Assembly (NCBI GenBank): GCA_964444885.1
Contig: CAYUIZ010000009.1
Location: forward strand, 1-50,980
Length of the DNA: 50,980 bases
Origin: CAYRGQ01 sp964444885
GTDB lineage: Bacteria; Bacteroidota; Bacteroidia; Sphingobacteriales; Sphingobacteriaceae
Reading direction: 5' to 3'
Made by a program: the position numbers and the translations under genes. Numbering within the stretch: the first letter of the stretch is position 1; each line of letters begins with the position of its first letter. The notes under the pieces are model-generated. The model worked only from the letters and a program-made list of their open reading frames with translations, was not told the origin of the DNA and ran no database searches. Below are positions 15,259 to 24,589 of the stretch, one piece after another.

Positions 15259-17091
15259 ATGAAGAAGATAACACAACACACGTTCCATATTCCCGTCATG
15301 GGATTGGGATTCACCATTGAAACGCCGCTAAAGGTAGCCCGCTTCGGGATATCCTCAGCGCTGTCATTAGCGGATGACGAATTGATCGAGCAAATGCGGC
15401 AACATCATGCGCCGGCTTACGGACATGCCTACGAGGCAATCGGCGCTGAGGCGGACGACGCCCGCGCTAAGCGGATCACTGCCTACTTGGATTTGCTCGA
15501 CCGCGTAGTAAGGGAGCAAACCGCGGTACTGCGGCAGGAGGATTTTGAGGACGGCAACGAAATCACCAAGTATTTCGAGCTTTTGCCCGATACGTCGCCC
15601 ATCAAGCAGGATTACCTGAGGATGCTGGCCATGGAAGGCGCAGCCCGGAAATCCATGGAGGCAAGCCTGCGCGAACACATCACCGCTGGATCCATCGATG
15701 TCAATATCATGACCAAGGTAGACAAGACCAATTACGGCAAAGACGGCCAACCGCTTCCGCCCGAGTATTCCGATGCCTTAGCTGCATTGCGCGGCTTTGC
15801 CAACAGCCGGATGCATGCGTCAGTTATTCTTTCGGCTGGACTCAATCCCCGTTTATTTGCGTATTTCGAAGCCTTCGACAGCTTTTTTCCCGATGAATCC
15901 GGCCATTTATCCAAAAAGGTGGTGCTCAAGGTCAGTGACTACCGTTCGGCAATGATACAGGGCAAGATGCTGGCCAAAAGGGGGATCTGGATATCCGAAT
16001 TCAGGATAGAATCGGGGCTGAACTGTGGCGGGCATGCATTTGTCAACGATGGCCTACTACTCGGCCCCATCATGGAAAGCTTCAAAGCGAACCGGCACTC
16101 CCTCTATGCTGAGCTCAAAGCCCTATGCGACGACGCGTTGCGGGCAAAGGGTCGTGGGGCATTCCAATCGGAACCCGTACAGCGAATCACGGTGCAAGGC
16201 GGGATTGGACATGCCGATGAAGACCGCTTTCTTGCCGACTATTACGAGCTGGACGGCACGGGCTGGGGAAGTCCGTTTCTGCTTGTTCCTGAAGTAACGA
16301 CGCTTGACGAGGAAACGCTGCATAGCCTGGCCAAGGCCAATCCGGACGACTTTTATTTGAGCAACGCCTCGCCTTTAGGCGTGCCATTCCACAACTTCAA
16401 GCCCAGCACCGCCGAAAAGCAACGCAAGGACCGGATCGAACGAGACCGCCCGGGAAGCCCCTGCCATAAAAAGTACCTGACGTTCAACACCGAGTATACC
16501 GATCGGCCCATCTGTACGTCATCCCGTCAGTATCAGCACCTGAAGCTCAAGGAAGCGCGAGCCAAGTACGGTACAGGCGATAACTACCGCGAGGTAGCCG
16601 CCCGGATCATGGAGAAAGATTGTCTATGCGATGGGTTAGCCGCACCGGCACTTATCAAAAACAACATCAAGAATAAATACAAACTCAAAGCGACGACCAT
16701 TTGCCCGGGTCCCAATTTGGCGTATTTTTCCCACATTTCTACCTTGCAGGAGATGGTAAGCCATATTTACGGTCGGGCGGATGTGCTGAACAGCTTGTTC
16801 AGGCCCAACTTGTTCGTCAATGAGTTACGGCTTTATATGGATTACTTCGGCAAGGAAATCGATCTGCGAAAACGGGGATTGTCCGAACGCAAAGACTCGT
16901 ATTTCCGCGTGTTTCAGGAAAATTTGCAAAACGGTATCCAGTATTACCAAGATATCGTGCCGCGGATGAAAGAATATGTGCATTTGCAAGTCGACAACAT
17001 GGTCGCTAGCCTAGCCGAAGCGGAGCAGGCCCTCGTGAAGTTCGCGGCTTTAAAAGAAGAGGTGACACCTGCGCTCGAAGTTGCGGACTAG
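15259..17091 (+). CDS. Uncharacterised 610-residue protein with conserved-looking Cys sites
   Basis: I do not recognise this family with certainty. The soluble protein starts KKITQHTFHIPVMGLGFTI. A central segment has GLNCGGHAFVNDG (Cys256) and, further on, VQGGIGHADEDRFL and DGTGWGSPF. This order of glycine-rich motifs is reminiscent of FMN-binding TIM barrels such as nitronate monooxygenases, but the resemblance is weak. The C-terminal third has cysteines at 402 (SPCHKKY), 419 (PICTSS), 455 and 457 (DCLCDGL) and 482 (TICPGP), enough for an Fe-S cluster or a metal. I chose ATG 15259 (an in-frame start at 15196 would overlap the DUF59 gene). It is the last gene of the Ric-like/DUF2249/DUF59 operon. 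Confidence 0.7.
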   Translation: MKKITQHTFHIPVMGLGFTIETPLKVARFGISSALSLADDELIEQMRQHHAPAYGHAYEAIGAEADDARAKRITAYLDLLDRVVREQTAVLRQEDFEDGNEITKYFELLPDTSPIKQDYLRMLAMEGAARKSMEASLREHITAGSIDVNIMTKVDKTNYGKDGQPLPPEYSDALAALRGFANSRMHASVILSAGLNPRLFAYFEAFDSFFPDESGHLSKKVVLKVSDYRSAMIQGKMLAKRGIWISEFRIESGLNCGGHAFVNDGLLLGPIMESFKANRHSLYAELKALCDDALRAKGRGAFQSEPVQRITVQGGIGHADEDRFLADYYELDGTGWGSPFLLVPEVTTLDEETLHSLAKANPDDFYLSNASPLGVPFHNFKPSTAEKQRKDRIERDRPGSPCHKKYLTFNTEYTDRPICTSSRQYQHLKLKEARAKYGTGDNYREVAARIMEKDCLCDGLAAPALIKNNIKNKYKLKATTICPGPNLAYFSHISTLQEMVSHIYGRADVLNSLFRPNLFVNELRLYMDYFGKEIDLRKRGLSERKDSYFRVFQENLQNGIQYYQDIVPRMKEYVHLQVDNMVASLAEAEQALVKFAALKEEVTPALEVAD

Positions 17092-17116
17092 CGGCTGCCA
17101 TTTCATATCATGCAAA

Positions 17117-17253
17117 AACGAGGTTGTATCAAACGTATTATTTCGAACCTAATGAAGTGACGTTGGGAAATCTAAGGTGTTGGTAATTAATGATTTCCAG
17201 CGTTGTCGAAATAACGAAAGTTACGACTTTCGGGTTTTTGATACAGCCTCGTT
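17117..17253. mobile_element. MITE-like element, copy A
   Basis: A 137-base non-coding segment bounded by the inverted repeats AACGAGGTTGTATCAAA (left) and TTTGATACAGCCTCGTT (right), which pair with one mismatch over 17 bases. Its reverse complement resembles the 24606-24741 segment over its whole length: by eye 34 of the first 43 bases of the core are identical. It encodes no transposase; mobilisation in trans by an insertion sequence with similar ends is inferred. No clear target-site duplication is visible. Confidence 0.7.
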
Positions 17254-17290
17254 GCTAATAATTTTTGCCAGTCCGCGGGTGCGCAGCGGT

Positions 17291-17710
17291 TTAATTGAGC
17301 GGATCGCCGTCCAGCAGGATAACTTTGAGGGTGATATCCCCGGGACGCCCCACCGTGCCTCCTTGGCCGTCGGCCCACGTGACATCAATCCACAGCCGAC
17401 CGATTTCGTAGTCATAGCGGTAAGCCAAACCCTCATAAACGCTTGTCAAGGGTTCGAATATTCCGTCACCGAACGAAATATCCACCAATACGGTACCGTT
17501 TTCGAAGATTAGATCATCGATTTCGGGGATATTCCGCGAATAAGACCACAGGCCCTGATTGGCGTCAGCCGTCCATTGGTTTGAGCCCACCTCAAACCAC
17601 AAGGAACGCGCGTTATTGTAATAGGTTTTTTCAATCACTTCCGTTTTCTGGCAGGATGAAAGCGCTGCGGTACCCAATAGCGCGATGGCGATGTAAATGG
17701 CTTTTTTCAT
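17291..17710 (-). CDS. Hypothetical lipoprotein
   Basis: The 139-residue product has a lipoprotein signal peptide ending at Cys20 (AALSSC) and then a mainly beta-strand sequence rich in aromatic and acidic residues (SLWFEVG, GTVLVDISFG, GRLWIDVTW). No known domain is recognised; small lipoproteins of this style are common in Bacteroidota. A possible -7 element TATCTTTA is on the minus strand at 17723-17730, just upstream of the start. It ends 38 bases from MITE copy A and is transcribed convergently with the Ric-like operon. Confidence 0.75.
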   Translation of the reverse strand: MKKAIYIAIALLGTAALSSCQKTEVIEKTYYNNARSLWFEVGSNQWTADANQGLWSYSRNIPEIDDLIFENGTVLVDISFGDGIFEPLTSVYEGLAYRYDYEIGRLWIDVTWADGQGGTVGRPGDITLKVILLDGDPLN

Positions 17711-17800
17711 ACGAACAAGATTTAAAGATAATGTGCTAGCTGTTTGCTCGCTTCTAATGATAGGACAAATATTGTGCTAGAAAAGTTTAAGCGCACGTAA

Positions 17801-17841
17801 AAAACAAAAAAAGCAGCACCGTTTCGCAAAACGGCACTGCT
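17801..17841 (-). terminator. Rho-independent terminator of clpC
   Basis: On the minus strand AGCAG-TG-CCGTTT pairs with AAACGG-TG-CTGCT around a 4-base loop (17812-17841), followed by a run of seven T. It starts 31 bases after the clpC stop. Confidence 0.85.
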
Positions 17842-17871
17842 TCTATTCTTGGTTGGTCTATTTAGACCGCG

Positions 17872-20424
17872 CTATTCGTCTTTCTGTTCTTTGGCGATAT
17901 CCGCGTCGGCAGGCTTCTCCGGATTTTCGTTTGGTTTCCGGTGTCCGACCACGATTTCATCTTTCTCTTTGTCGTAGTCGATCCGAAGTGCCTCACCTTC
18001 GGCAATCTCGCCTTTGAGGATTTCCTCCGCCACGGGGTCTTCCAGGAATTTCTGGATCGCGCGCTTCAGCGGGCGTGCACCGAAATTGTGGTCGAACCCT
18101 TTATCGGCAATGAATTCCTTAGCCTCCGTGGTCAGCTCGATGTGATAACCCAAGGCCTCGATGCGTGCGAATAGTGCCTTGAGCTCGATATCGATGATTT
18201 GGAAAATGTCGTTTTTGTCCAGCGAGTTGAACACAATCACGTCATCGATCCGGTTAAGGAATTCGGGCGCAAAGGCACGTTTCAGCGCATTCTCGATGAC
18301 GCTACGCGAGTGCGAATCCGCTTGTTCGGATTTGGCCGCCGTGGCAAACCCCACGCCTTGGCCGAAGTCCTTGAGCTGACGCGCACCGATGTTCGACGTC
18401 ATGATCAGGATGGTGTTGCGGAAGTCCACCTTGCGGCCTAAGCTGTCGGTCAGCTGGCCTTCGTCCAGCACCTGCAGCAGGAGGTTGAACACATCGGGGT
18501 GGGCCTTCTCGATTTCGTCAAGCAATACGACCGAATAAGGCTTGCGCCGTACTTTTTCAGTCAGCTGCCCGCCTTCTTCATAACCCACGTATCCCGGAGG
18601 CGCACCTACCAAGCGCGAAATGGCGAATTTTTCCATGTACTCGCTCATGTCGATCTGTATAAGCGAATCTTCGCTGTCAAACATGAAACGCGCGAGCTCC
18701 TTGGCCAGTTCCGTTTTCCCGACACCCGTAGGGCCGAGGAAGATAAACGATCCAATCGGCTTTTTGGGGTCCTTCAGCCCGGCACGCGTGCGCTGTATGG
18801 CTTTGACCAGCTTGTTGACGGCTTCGTCCTGGCCGATAATCCGGCCTTTCATCGACGTGGCCATACCGAGCAGTTTCTGGCTGTCTGACTGGCCCACGCG
18901 TTGCAGTGGGATGCCGGTCATCATCGACACCACCTCGGCGACATTGTCCTCCGTTACGGTGTAGCGCCGTGTTTTCGTTTCGGCCTCCCATGCTGATTTT
19001 TCGCTTTCCAGTTCTTCCAGCAGTTTCTTTTCCGTGTCGCGGAGCTTGGCCGCTTCTTCGTACTTCTGGCTTCTGACGACCTTGTTTTTCTCCACTTTGA
19101 CCTCTTCGATTTTCTCTTCGATGTCAATGATGCTTTGTGGCACGTGGATATTCGTCAAGTGTACCCGCGAACCGGATTCGTCGAGCGCGTCGATGGCCTT
19201 ATCGGGCAAGAAACGATCCGTAATGTAGCGTGTTGTCAAGTTCACGCACGCTTCAATCGCCTCCGGCGTATAGATTACGTTATGGTGGTCTTCGTATTTG
19301 TCCTTGATGCGGTTGAGGATCTCAATGGTCTCATCGTGCGTAGCCGGCTCGATCATCACCTTCTGGAACCGGCGGTCCAAGGCCCCGTCTTTCTCGATGT
19401 ACTGGCGGTATTCGTCCAGCGTCGTTGCGCCAATACATTGGATGTCGCCGCGGGCAAGTGCCGGCTTGAACATGTTTGACGCGTCGAGTGAGCCGGATGC
19501 CCCTCCTGCGCCCACAATAGTGTGTATCTCGTCGATAAACAGGATCACGTCGGGTGATTTTTCCAATTCATTCATCACCGCTTTCATGCGCTCCTCAAAC
19601 TGGCCCCGGTACTTTGTGCCTGCAACGATGGAGGCCAAATCTAAGGTGACTACGCGTTTGTTGAACAACACACGCGATACTTTCCGCTGCACGATGCGCA
19701 ACGCAAGCCCCTCGGCAATGGCTGATTTACCGACACCCGGCTCTCCGATGAGGATGGGGTTGTTTTTCTTGCGGCGTGAGAGGATTTGCGACACCCGTTC
19801 GATTTCCTTCTCGCGGCCCACGATGGGGTCTAGTTTTCCTTCTTCCGCGGCTTTGGTCAGGTCGCGCCCGAAATTGTCCAGCACTGGCGTTTTGGATTTG
19901 ATGTCCGAAACTTTCTTAGGCTGGTTGAAATCCTCTTCCCTGAAATCATCGTCACCGGCCGTGGAGCCGGAAGCCTGATCGCTAATGCCGGCCTTATTCT
20001 GTTCCACATCCGCCTTGAAAATGTCGTAATTGATATTGTATTGCTGCAATATCTGCGACGCAATATTCTCTTCGTCGCGCAGGATCGATAGTAATAAATG
20101 CTCCGTCCCGATCACGTCGCTTTTGAATATCTTAGCTTCGAGGTAGGTGATTTTCAATACTTTTTCCGCTTGTTTGGTGAGCGGCATGTTTCCGATCGGC
20201 GAACGGGAAACCGATGAGCCCCGCACGGCCTCTTCGACCGATTTGCGCAGGCTAGCGGTATCGATACCCGCCTGCCTAAGGATTTTTATGGCTAATCCGT
20301 CGCCCTCCCGAATCAAGCCAAGCAATAAGTGCTCGGTGCCGATATAGTCGTGCCGCAGACGAATGGCTTCTTCCCTGCTGTAGGAAATCACATCCTTGAC
20401 GCGTGGCGAAAATTTTGCTTCCAT
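17872..20424 (-). CDS. clpC: ClpC-type ATP-dependent Clp protease ATPase
   Basis: The 850-residue Hsp100 AAA+ unfoldase feeds proteins to ClpP. Order: double Clp-N repeat (about 1-150, beginning EAKFSPRVKDVISYS), first AAA+ module with Walker A GEPGVGKS and DEIHT, a middle UVR-like segment (YEEAAKLRDTEKKLLEELE), second AAA+ module with GPTGVGKTELAK, and the C-terminal D2-small domain. The mid-domain and UVR motif mark ClpC rather than ClpA or ClpB. I take the ATG at 20424; a frame extending 32 codons further upstream has no family similarity. The gene is monocistronic with its own terminator. Confidence 0.96.
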   Translation of the reverse strand: MEAKFSPRVKDVISYSREEAIRLRHDYIGTEHLLLGLIREGDGLAIKILRQAGIDTASLRKSVEEAVRGSSVSRSPIGNMPLTKQAEKVLKITYLEAKIFKSDVIGTEHLLLSILRDEENIASQILQQYNINYDIFKADVEQNKAGISDQASGSTAGDDDFREEDFNQPKKVSDIKSKTPVLDNFGRDLTKAAEEGKLDPIVGREKEIERVSQILSRRKKNNPILIGEPGVGKSAIAEGLALRIVQRKVSRVLFNKRVVTLDLASIVAGTKYRGQFEERMKAVMNELEKSPDVILFIDEIHTIVGAGGASGSLDASNMFKPALARGDIQCIGATTLDEYRQYIEKDGALDRRFQKVMIEPATHDETIEILNRIKDKYEDHHNVIYTPEAIEACVNLTTRYITDRFLPDKAIDALDESGSRVHLTNIHVPQSIIDIEEKIEEVKVEKNKVVRSQKYEEAAKLRDTEKKLLEELESEKSAWEAETKTRRYTVTEDNVAEVVSMMTGIPLQRVGQSDSQKLLGMATSMKGRIIGQDEAVNKLVKAIQRTRAGLKDPKKPIGSFIFLGPTGVGKTELAKELARFMFDSEDSLIQIDMSEYMEKFAISRLVGAPPGYVGYEEGGQLTEKVRRKPYSVVLLDEIEKAHPDVFNLLLQVLDEGQLTDSLGRKVDFRNTILIMTSNIGARQLKDFGQGVGFATAAKSEQADSHSRSVIENALKRAFAPEFLNRIDDVIVFNSLDKNDIFQIIDIELKALFARIEALGYHIELTTEAKEFIADKGFDHNFGARPLKRAIQKFLEDPVAEEILKGEIAEGEALRIDYDKEKDEIVVGHRKPNENPEKPADADIAKEQKDE

Positions 20425-20587
20425 GAATTTAATACCTTTCTTTATTTTCCTAAGGACGATATAAATGTATGAAAAATCTAATAACGTCCTATGATTTCTG
20501 TTGTAACTTTTAATCAACAATCACGCCACCTAATCAAATATAACAAAATGTCAGGTTTTTGCCAAGGATAATCTCTAGGTTTCTCCC

Positions 20588-20595
20588 TATATTTG
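20588..20595 (+). promoter_or_regulatory. Candidate -7 promoter element of ettA
   Basis: TATATTTG matches TAnnTTTG and lies 25 bases before the ettA ATG. A TTTG at 20558-20561 could be the -33 element, though the 26-base spacing is longer than usual (about 19-21). Confidence 0.5.
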
Positions 20596-20620
20596 CCGAT
20601 TAAGGGAATATCAGCTTGCC

Positions 20621-22303
20621 ATGTCAGACGAAAAAATAATCTTTTCCATGGCGGGAGTCAATAAGATTCATCCGCCCCAAAAACAAGTACTTAAGAACAT
20701 TTACCTGTCATTCTTCTACGGTGCCAAGATCGGCGTTATCGGCCTCAACGGGTCAGGTAAGTCCTCCTTGCTGCGGATCATTGCCGGGGTAGACAAGTCC
20801 TACCAAGGCGAGGTCGTGTTCTCGCCCGGCTATTCGGTCGGCCTATTGGAGCAAGAACCCGTTCTGGACGACGATAAGACCGTGCGCCAGGTGGTGGAGG
20901 AGGGCGTTGCGGAGACCGTTGCGCTACTCGCCGAGTACGAGGAAATTAACGAGAGATTCGGGCTGCCCGAGGTATATGAGGATGCCGATGCGATGGAGAA
21001 ACTCATGGCTAGGCAAGGGGAATTGCAAGATCGCATCGATGCCTCTGGGGCATGGGAGCTCGACAGCAAACTCGAACGCGCGATGGACGCGCTTCGCTGT
21101 CCGGAGCCGGAAACGAAGATAGCCACTTTGTCAGGTGGTGAGCGGCGGAGGGTGGCATTATGTCGGTTATTGCTCAAGCAACCCGATGTATTATTGCTGG
21201 ACGAGCCGACCAACCACTTGGACGCGGAGTCGATCGACTGGCTCGAACAGCACCTGAGCCAATACCCGGGAACGGTCATCGCGGTCACGCACGACCGCTA
21301 TTTCCTCGACAATGTCGCCGGCTGGATTCTCGAACTGGACCGCGGCGAGGGCATTCCATGGAAAGGCAACTATTCGTCTTGGCTCGACCAGAAAGCGAAG
21401 CGCCTCGCTCAGGAGGAGAAAACCGAAAGCAAGCGCCAGAAGACGCTGGAGCGCGAGCTGGACTGGGTGCGCATGGCGCCCAAGGCCCGCCACGCCAAAT
21501 CCAAGGCACGTCTGCATAACTACGATAAATTAGCGTCGGAGGAAACCCGCGAGCGCGAAGAAAAACTGGAACTCTTCATTCCGCCGGGGCCACGTCTGGG
21601 CAACGTTGTAATCGAGGCGCATGGTGTCAGCAAGGCGTACGGCGATCGTATTCTCTTCGAAAATTTGAGCTTCTCCTTGCCGCCTGCCGGCATTGTCGGT
21701 ATTATCGGGCCTAACGGCGCGGGTAAGACGACGCTATTCCGTTTGATCACCGGCCAGGAACAGCCCGACGAGGGCACGTTTCGGGTGGGCGAGACCGTCG
21801 TGCTCGGCTATGTGGACCAGATGCACGATGATTTGGATCCTGAAAAATCGGTTTGGGAGAATGTTACCGATGGCCTGGATAACCTGATGCTCGGCAATCG
21901 GATGGTCAATTCGCGGGCTTATGTATCCAAATTTAACTTTAACGGAGCGGACCAGCAGAAGAAAGTTGGCGTGCTCTCCGGAGGCGAGCGAAACCGCGTG
22001 CATCTGGCGATCGCACTGAAGAAGAGTTCGAACGTGCTGTTGCTCGACGAACCGACGAACGATATCGACGTCAACACGTTGCGTGCACTGGAGGAAGGCT
22101 TGGAGAACTTCGGCGGTTGCGCCGTCATCATCTCCCACGACCGTTGGTTCCTCGATCGGATTTGTACGCACATTCTCGCTTTTGAGGGTGACTCACAGGT
22201 TTACTTTTTCGAAGGAAACTATTCGGAGTACGAAGAGAACCGCAAGAAACGCCTCGGCGATACGGGCCCGAAACGGATTAAATACAAAAAATTGGTTAAA
22301 TAA
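20621..22303 (+). CDS. ettA: Energy-dependent translational throttle protein EttA (ABC-F)
   Basis: The 560-residue cytoplasmic ABC-F protein binds the ribosomal E site and gates translation according to ATP/ADP. It has two ABC modules: Walker A GLNGSGKSS and GPNGAGKTT, signatures LSGGERRR and LSGGERNR, and Walker B LLLDEPTNHLD and LLLDEPTNDID. A linker between them is rich in charged helices (RELDWVRMAPKARHAKSKAR), the P-site tRNA interaction motif of EttA. Length equals the family norm (about 555). The following sensor kinase starts 21 bases after its stop, so co-transcription is likely. Confidence 0.95.
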   Translation: MSDEKIIFSMAGVNKIHPPQKQVLKNIYLSFFYGAKIGVIGLNGSGKSSLLRIIAGVDKSYQGEVVFSPGYSVGLLEQEPVLDDDKTVRQVVEEGVAETVALLAEYEEINERFGLPEVYEDADAMEKLMARQGELQDRIDASGAWELDSKLERAMDALRCPEPETKIATLSGGERRRVALCRLLLKQPDVLLLDEPTNHLDAESIDWLEQHLSQYPGTVIAVTHDRYFLDNVAGWILELDRGEGIPWKGNYSSWLDQKAKRLAQEEKTESKRQKTLERELDWVRMAPKARHAKSKARLHNYDKLASEETREREEKLELFIPPGPRLGNVVIEAHGVSKAYGDRILFENLSFSLPPAGIVGIIGPNGAGKTTLFRLITGQEQPDEGTFRVGETVVLGYVDQMHDDLDPEKSVWENVTDGLDNLMLGNRMVNSRAYVSKFNFNGADQQKKVGVLSGGERNRVHLAIALKKSSNVLLLDEPTNDIDVNTLRALEEGLENFGGCAVIISHDRWFLDRICTHILAFEGDSQVYFFEGNYSEYEENRKKRLGDTGPKRIKYKKLVK

Positions 22304-22324
22304 AACCAGACAATAAACAGGCGT

Positions 22325-23512
22325 ATGGATACTTCCAGGCTGCTTGCCGCGATTATTGAGCACGCCATCGACGGCATCATCACCATCGATAGTCGGGGCT
22401 TGGTTGAGTCAATCAACCCGGCGGCGCTTCGGTTGTTTGGCTATGAAGAGCATGAGGTGATCGGCCGAAATATCTCGGTCCTGATGCCTGAGCCACATCG
22501 GAGCGACCACGATAATTATATCGCAAATTACCTGCGGACGGGCCAGAAGAAAATCATCGGCGTCGGACGCGAGGTAAGGGGGCTGCGCAAGGATGGGACC
22601 ACGTTTCCCTTCCGATTGGCGGTGAGCGAAGTCGTCATGAGCAACAAGAATATTTTTACGGGTTTTATCCACGACATGTCCAAAGAAAAGGAGGTCGAGG
22701 AGAAACTGATGCGCTATACCGAAGAACTGGAGCACACGGTCAGCGAGCGTACGAAAGACTTGATTTCGCTCGTGGCAGAATTGGAAAAAGCGAAATCCGA
22801 AGTCAGCGTGTCGCTGGAAAAGGAAAAGGAACTCAATCAGATGAAGTCCCGATTCGTATCCATGGCTTCACATGAATTCAGGACGCCACTGAGCTCCATA
22901 CAGTTATCGTCTGACTTGATTGATAAATACGTCGTTAAACCCGACCTGAATAACGTGCTGAGGCATACGGGCCGTATCAAGAATTCGGTACAATTGCTGA
23001 CGAGTATCCTCAACGATTTCCTGTCATTGGAGCGTCTGGAAGCCGACCGCGTGACCGCGAAAATGGAGGAGGTAAACCTGGTCTGGCTTGGTGAGGAAAT
23101 CACGGAGGAAATGCAGTTGATTTGCAAGAAAAACCAGCACATTGTGTATCAGCATACCGGTTCGACCGGAACGTTTGAGCTGGACCCGAACCTGGTGAAG
23201 AGCAGCGTAATCAACTTAATTTCGAACGCCATCAAATATTCAGGCGAAGATACGTTTATCGAGTTCAACACCGAGATAGCGGGCGACACGTGCATACTTA
23301 CGGTCAAAGACAACGGGATCGGGATACCGAAGGAAGACCACAAAAACCTGTTTGAGCCATTTTTCAGGGCTAATAATACCGGTAACATTCCGGGTACGGG
23401 GCTGGGCCTCAATATTGTCAAGCGCTATGCTAAGCTAATGGGCGGTACGGTGAGCTTTTCGAGCGAGCTGAACAAAGGCACGACCATCACGCTGACGTTC
23501 AATGCCAGTTAA
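22325..23512 (+). CDS. FixL-like heme-PAS sensor histidine kinase
   Basis: The 395-residue soluble kinase has one PAS domain (about 5-120), a coiled-coil, a HisKA domain with SHEFRTPLSS (phospho-His183), and a HATPase_c domain with NLISNAIKYS, DNGIGIP and GTGLGLN. The PAS domain follows FixL closely: LMPEPHRSDHDNYI has His62 at the place of the proximal heme ligand, and GVGREVRG has Arg82 at the place of the FixL oxygen-sensing arginine. It should therefore sense O2 through heme (established for FixL; here inference from alignment by eye). There is no membrane anchor. Its cognate regulator is encoded 21 bases downstream. Confidence 0.88.
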   Translation: MDTSRLLAAIIEHAIDGIITIDSRGLVESINPAALRLFGYEEHEVIGRNISVLMPEPHRSDHDNYIANYLRTGQKKIIGVGREVRGLRKDGTTFPFRLAVSEVVMSNKNIFTGFIHDMSKEKEVEEKLMRYTEELEHTVSERTKDLISLVAELEKAKSEVSVSLEKEKELNQMKSRFVSMASHEFRTPLSSIQLSSDLIDKYVVKPDLNNVLRHTGRIKNSVQLLTSILNDFLSLERLEADRVTAKMEEVNLVWLGEEITEEMQLICKKNQHIVYQHTGSTGTFELDPNLVKSSVINLISNAIKYSGEDTFIEFNTEIAGDTCILTVKDNGIGIPKEDHKNLFEPFFRANNTGNIPGTGLGLNIVKRYAKLMGGTVSFSSELNKGTTITLTFNAS

Positions 23513-23533
23513 AACGTTGAAAATAAATACTTA

Positions 23534-24589
23534 ATGAAACCTAAGCAAACGACTATCCTCATTATTGAAGACAACGACGACATTCGTGAATCTACGGCCG
23601 AAATATTGGAAATGAGCGGTTTCGAGGTGTTTACGGCGTCCGAAGGAAAAAGCGGGGTCGACATGGCCATTAAGCAATTGCCCGACATCATCCTATGCGA
23701 TATCATGATGCCCGAACTCGACGGGTACGGCGTATTGTACATGCTGAGCAAGCACGAGGGGACTGCGGGTATTCCGTTCATCTTCCTCACTGCGAAGGCT
23801 GAGCGCGCCGACATGCGCAAGGCGATGGAAATGGGCGCGGACGATTACTTGACCAAGCCCTTTGACGACATGGAACTGCTCAACGCCATCGAAACCCGAC
23901 TGAAGAAAAGAAAGCAGCTGGGCAGCCCGGCCAAGGGTACCGTGTTCCTCAGTGAGGAGGAGCAAGAACTCGTACTCAGCGAATTGGTGCAAGCCTCGCG
24001 GGTAAAAGTATTTAAGAAGAAGCAATCCATTTATCAACAGCACGATAGCCCACTTTACCTCTATTATATCATTAAGGGGAAAGTACGCAGTTATCTGCAC
24101 TATTTAGACGGGCGCGAACTCTCGACGGATATTCACACGGACAACAACTTTTTCGGCTATGAGTCGCTGTTGTTGCAGGAGCGGTATAACGATAATGCCG
24201 AAACGCTGGAGACGACCGAGGTAGCGCTAATCAGCAAAGATAAGTTTTTCGAGCTGCTGTACCGCAAGCCCGGAATTGCCAACACCTTCATCAAGCTGCT
24301 GTCCGGCAATATCCGAGGTCGCGAAGACCAGTTGTTGGGTTTTGCCTATGACTCGGTTCGGAAACGGGTCGCCAACGCGTTGGTGCACGTTGCTGAGAAG
24401 TTCGTGACGGACGATGAGAATGAGTGCTTAATCCGCGTGTCGCGCGACGATTTGGCTGCCCTTGCGGGCACTGCCAATGAAACCATCAGCCGCATGTTGT
24501 CTGACTTCAAAGACGAAAGCCTGATCAGCAAGGAGGGAAATGCAATCCGGATTTTATCCATGAGCAAATTGCGGACGATTAAACAATAA
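23534..24589 (+). CDS. Response regulator: receiver domain fused to Crp/Fnr-type cNMP and HTH domains
   Basis: The 351-residue product starts with a CheY-like receiver (1-125; phospho-acceptor Asp56 in CDIMMPELDG, KP-F at YLTKPFDD). It continues with a cNMP-binding-type beta-barrel (about 145-255, YYIIKGKVRSYLHY) and ends with a Crp helix-turn-helix (about 275-345, ISRDD-like stretch VSRDDLAALAGTANETISRML). In rhizobia FixL activates FixJ, which turns on FixK, a Crp/Fnr protein; here receiver and FixK-like output are one polypeptide. It follows the FixL-like kinase by 21 bases and precedes hemN, ccoI and ccoS, likely targets. Confidence 0.9.
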   Translation: MKPKQTTILIIEDNDDIRESTAEILEMSGFEVFTASEGKSGVDMAIKQLPDIILCDIMMPELDGYGVLYMLSKHEGTAGIPFIFLTAKAERADMRKAMEMGADDYLTKPFDDMELLNAIETRLKKRKQLGSPAKGTVFLSEEEQELVLSELVQASRVKVFKKKQSIYQQHDSPLYLYYIIKGKVRSYLHYLDGRELSTDIHTDNNFFGYESLLLQERYNDNAETLETTEVALISKDKFFELLYRKPGIANTFIKLLSGNIRGREDQLLGFAYDSVRKRVANALVHVAEKFVTDDENECLIRVSRDDLAALAGTANETISRMLSDFKDESLISKEGNAIRILSMSKLRTIKQ

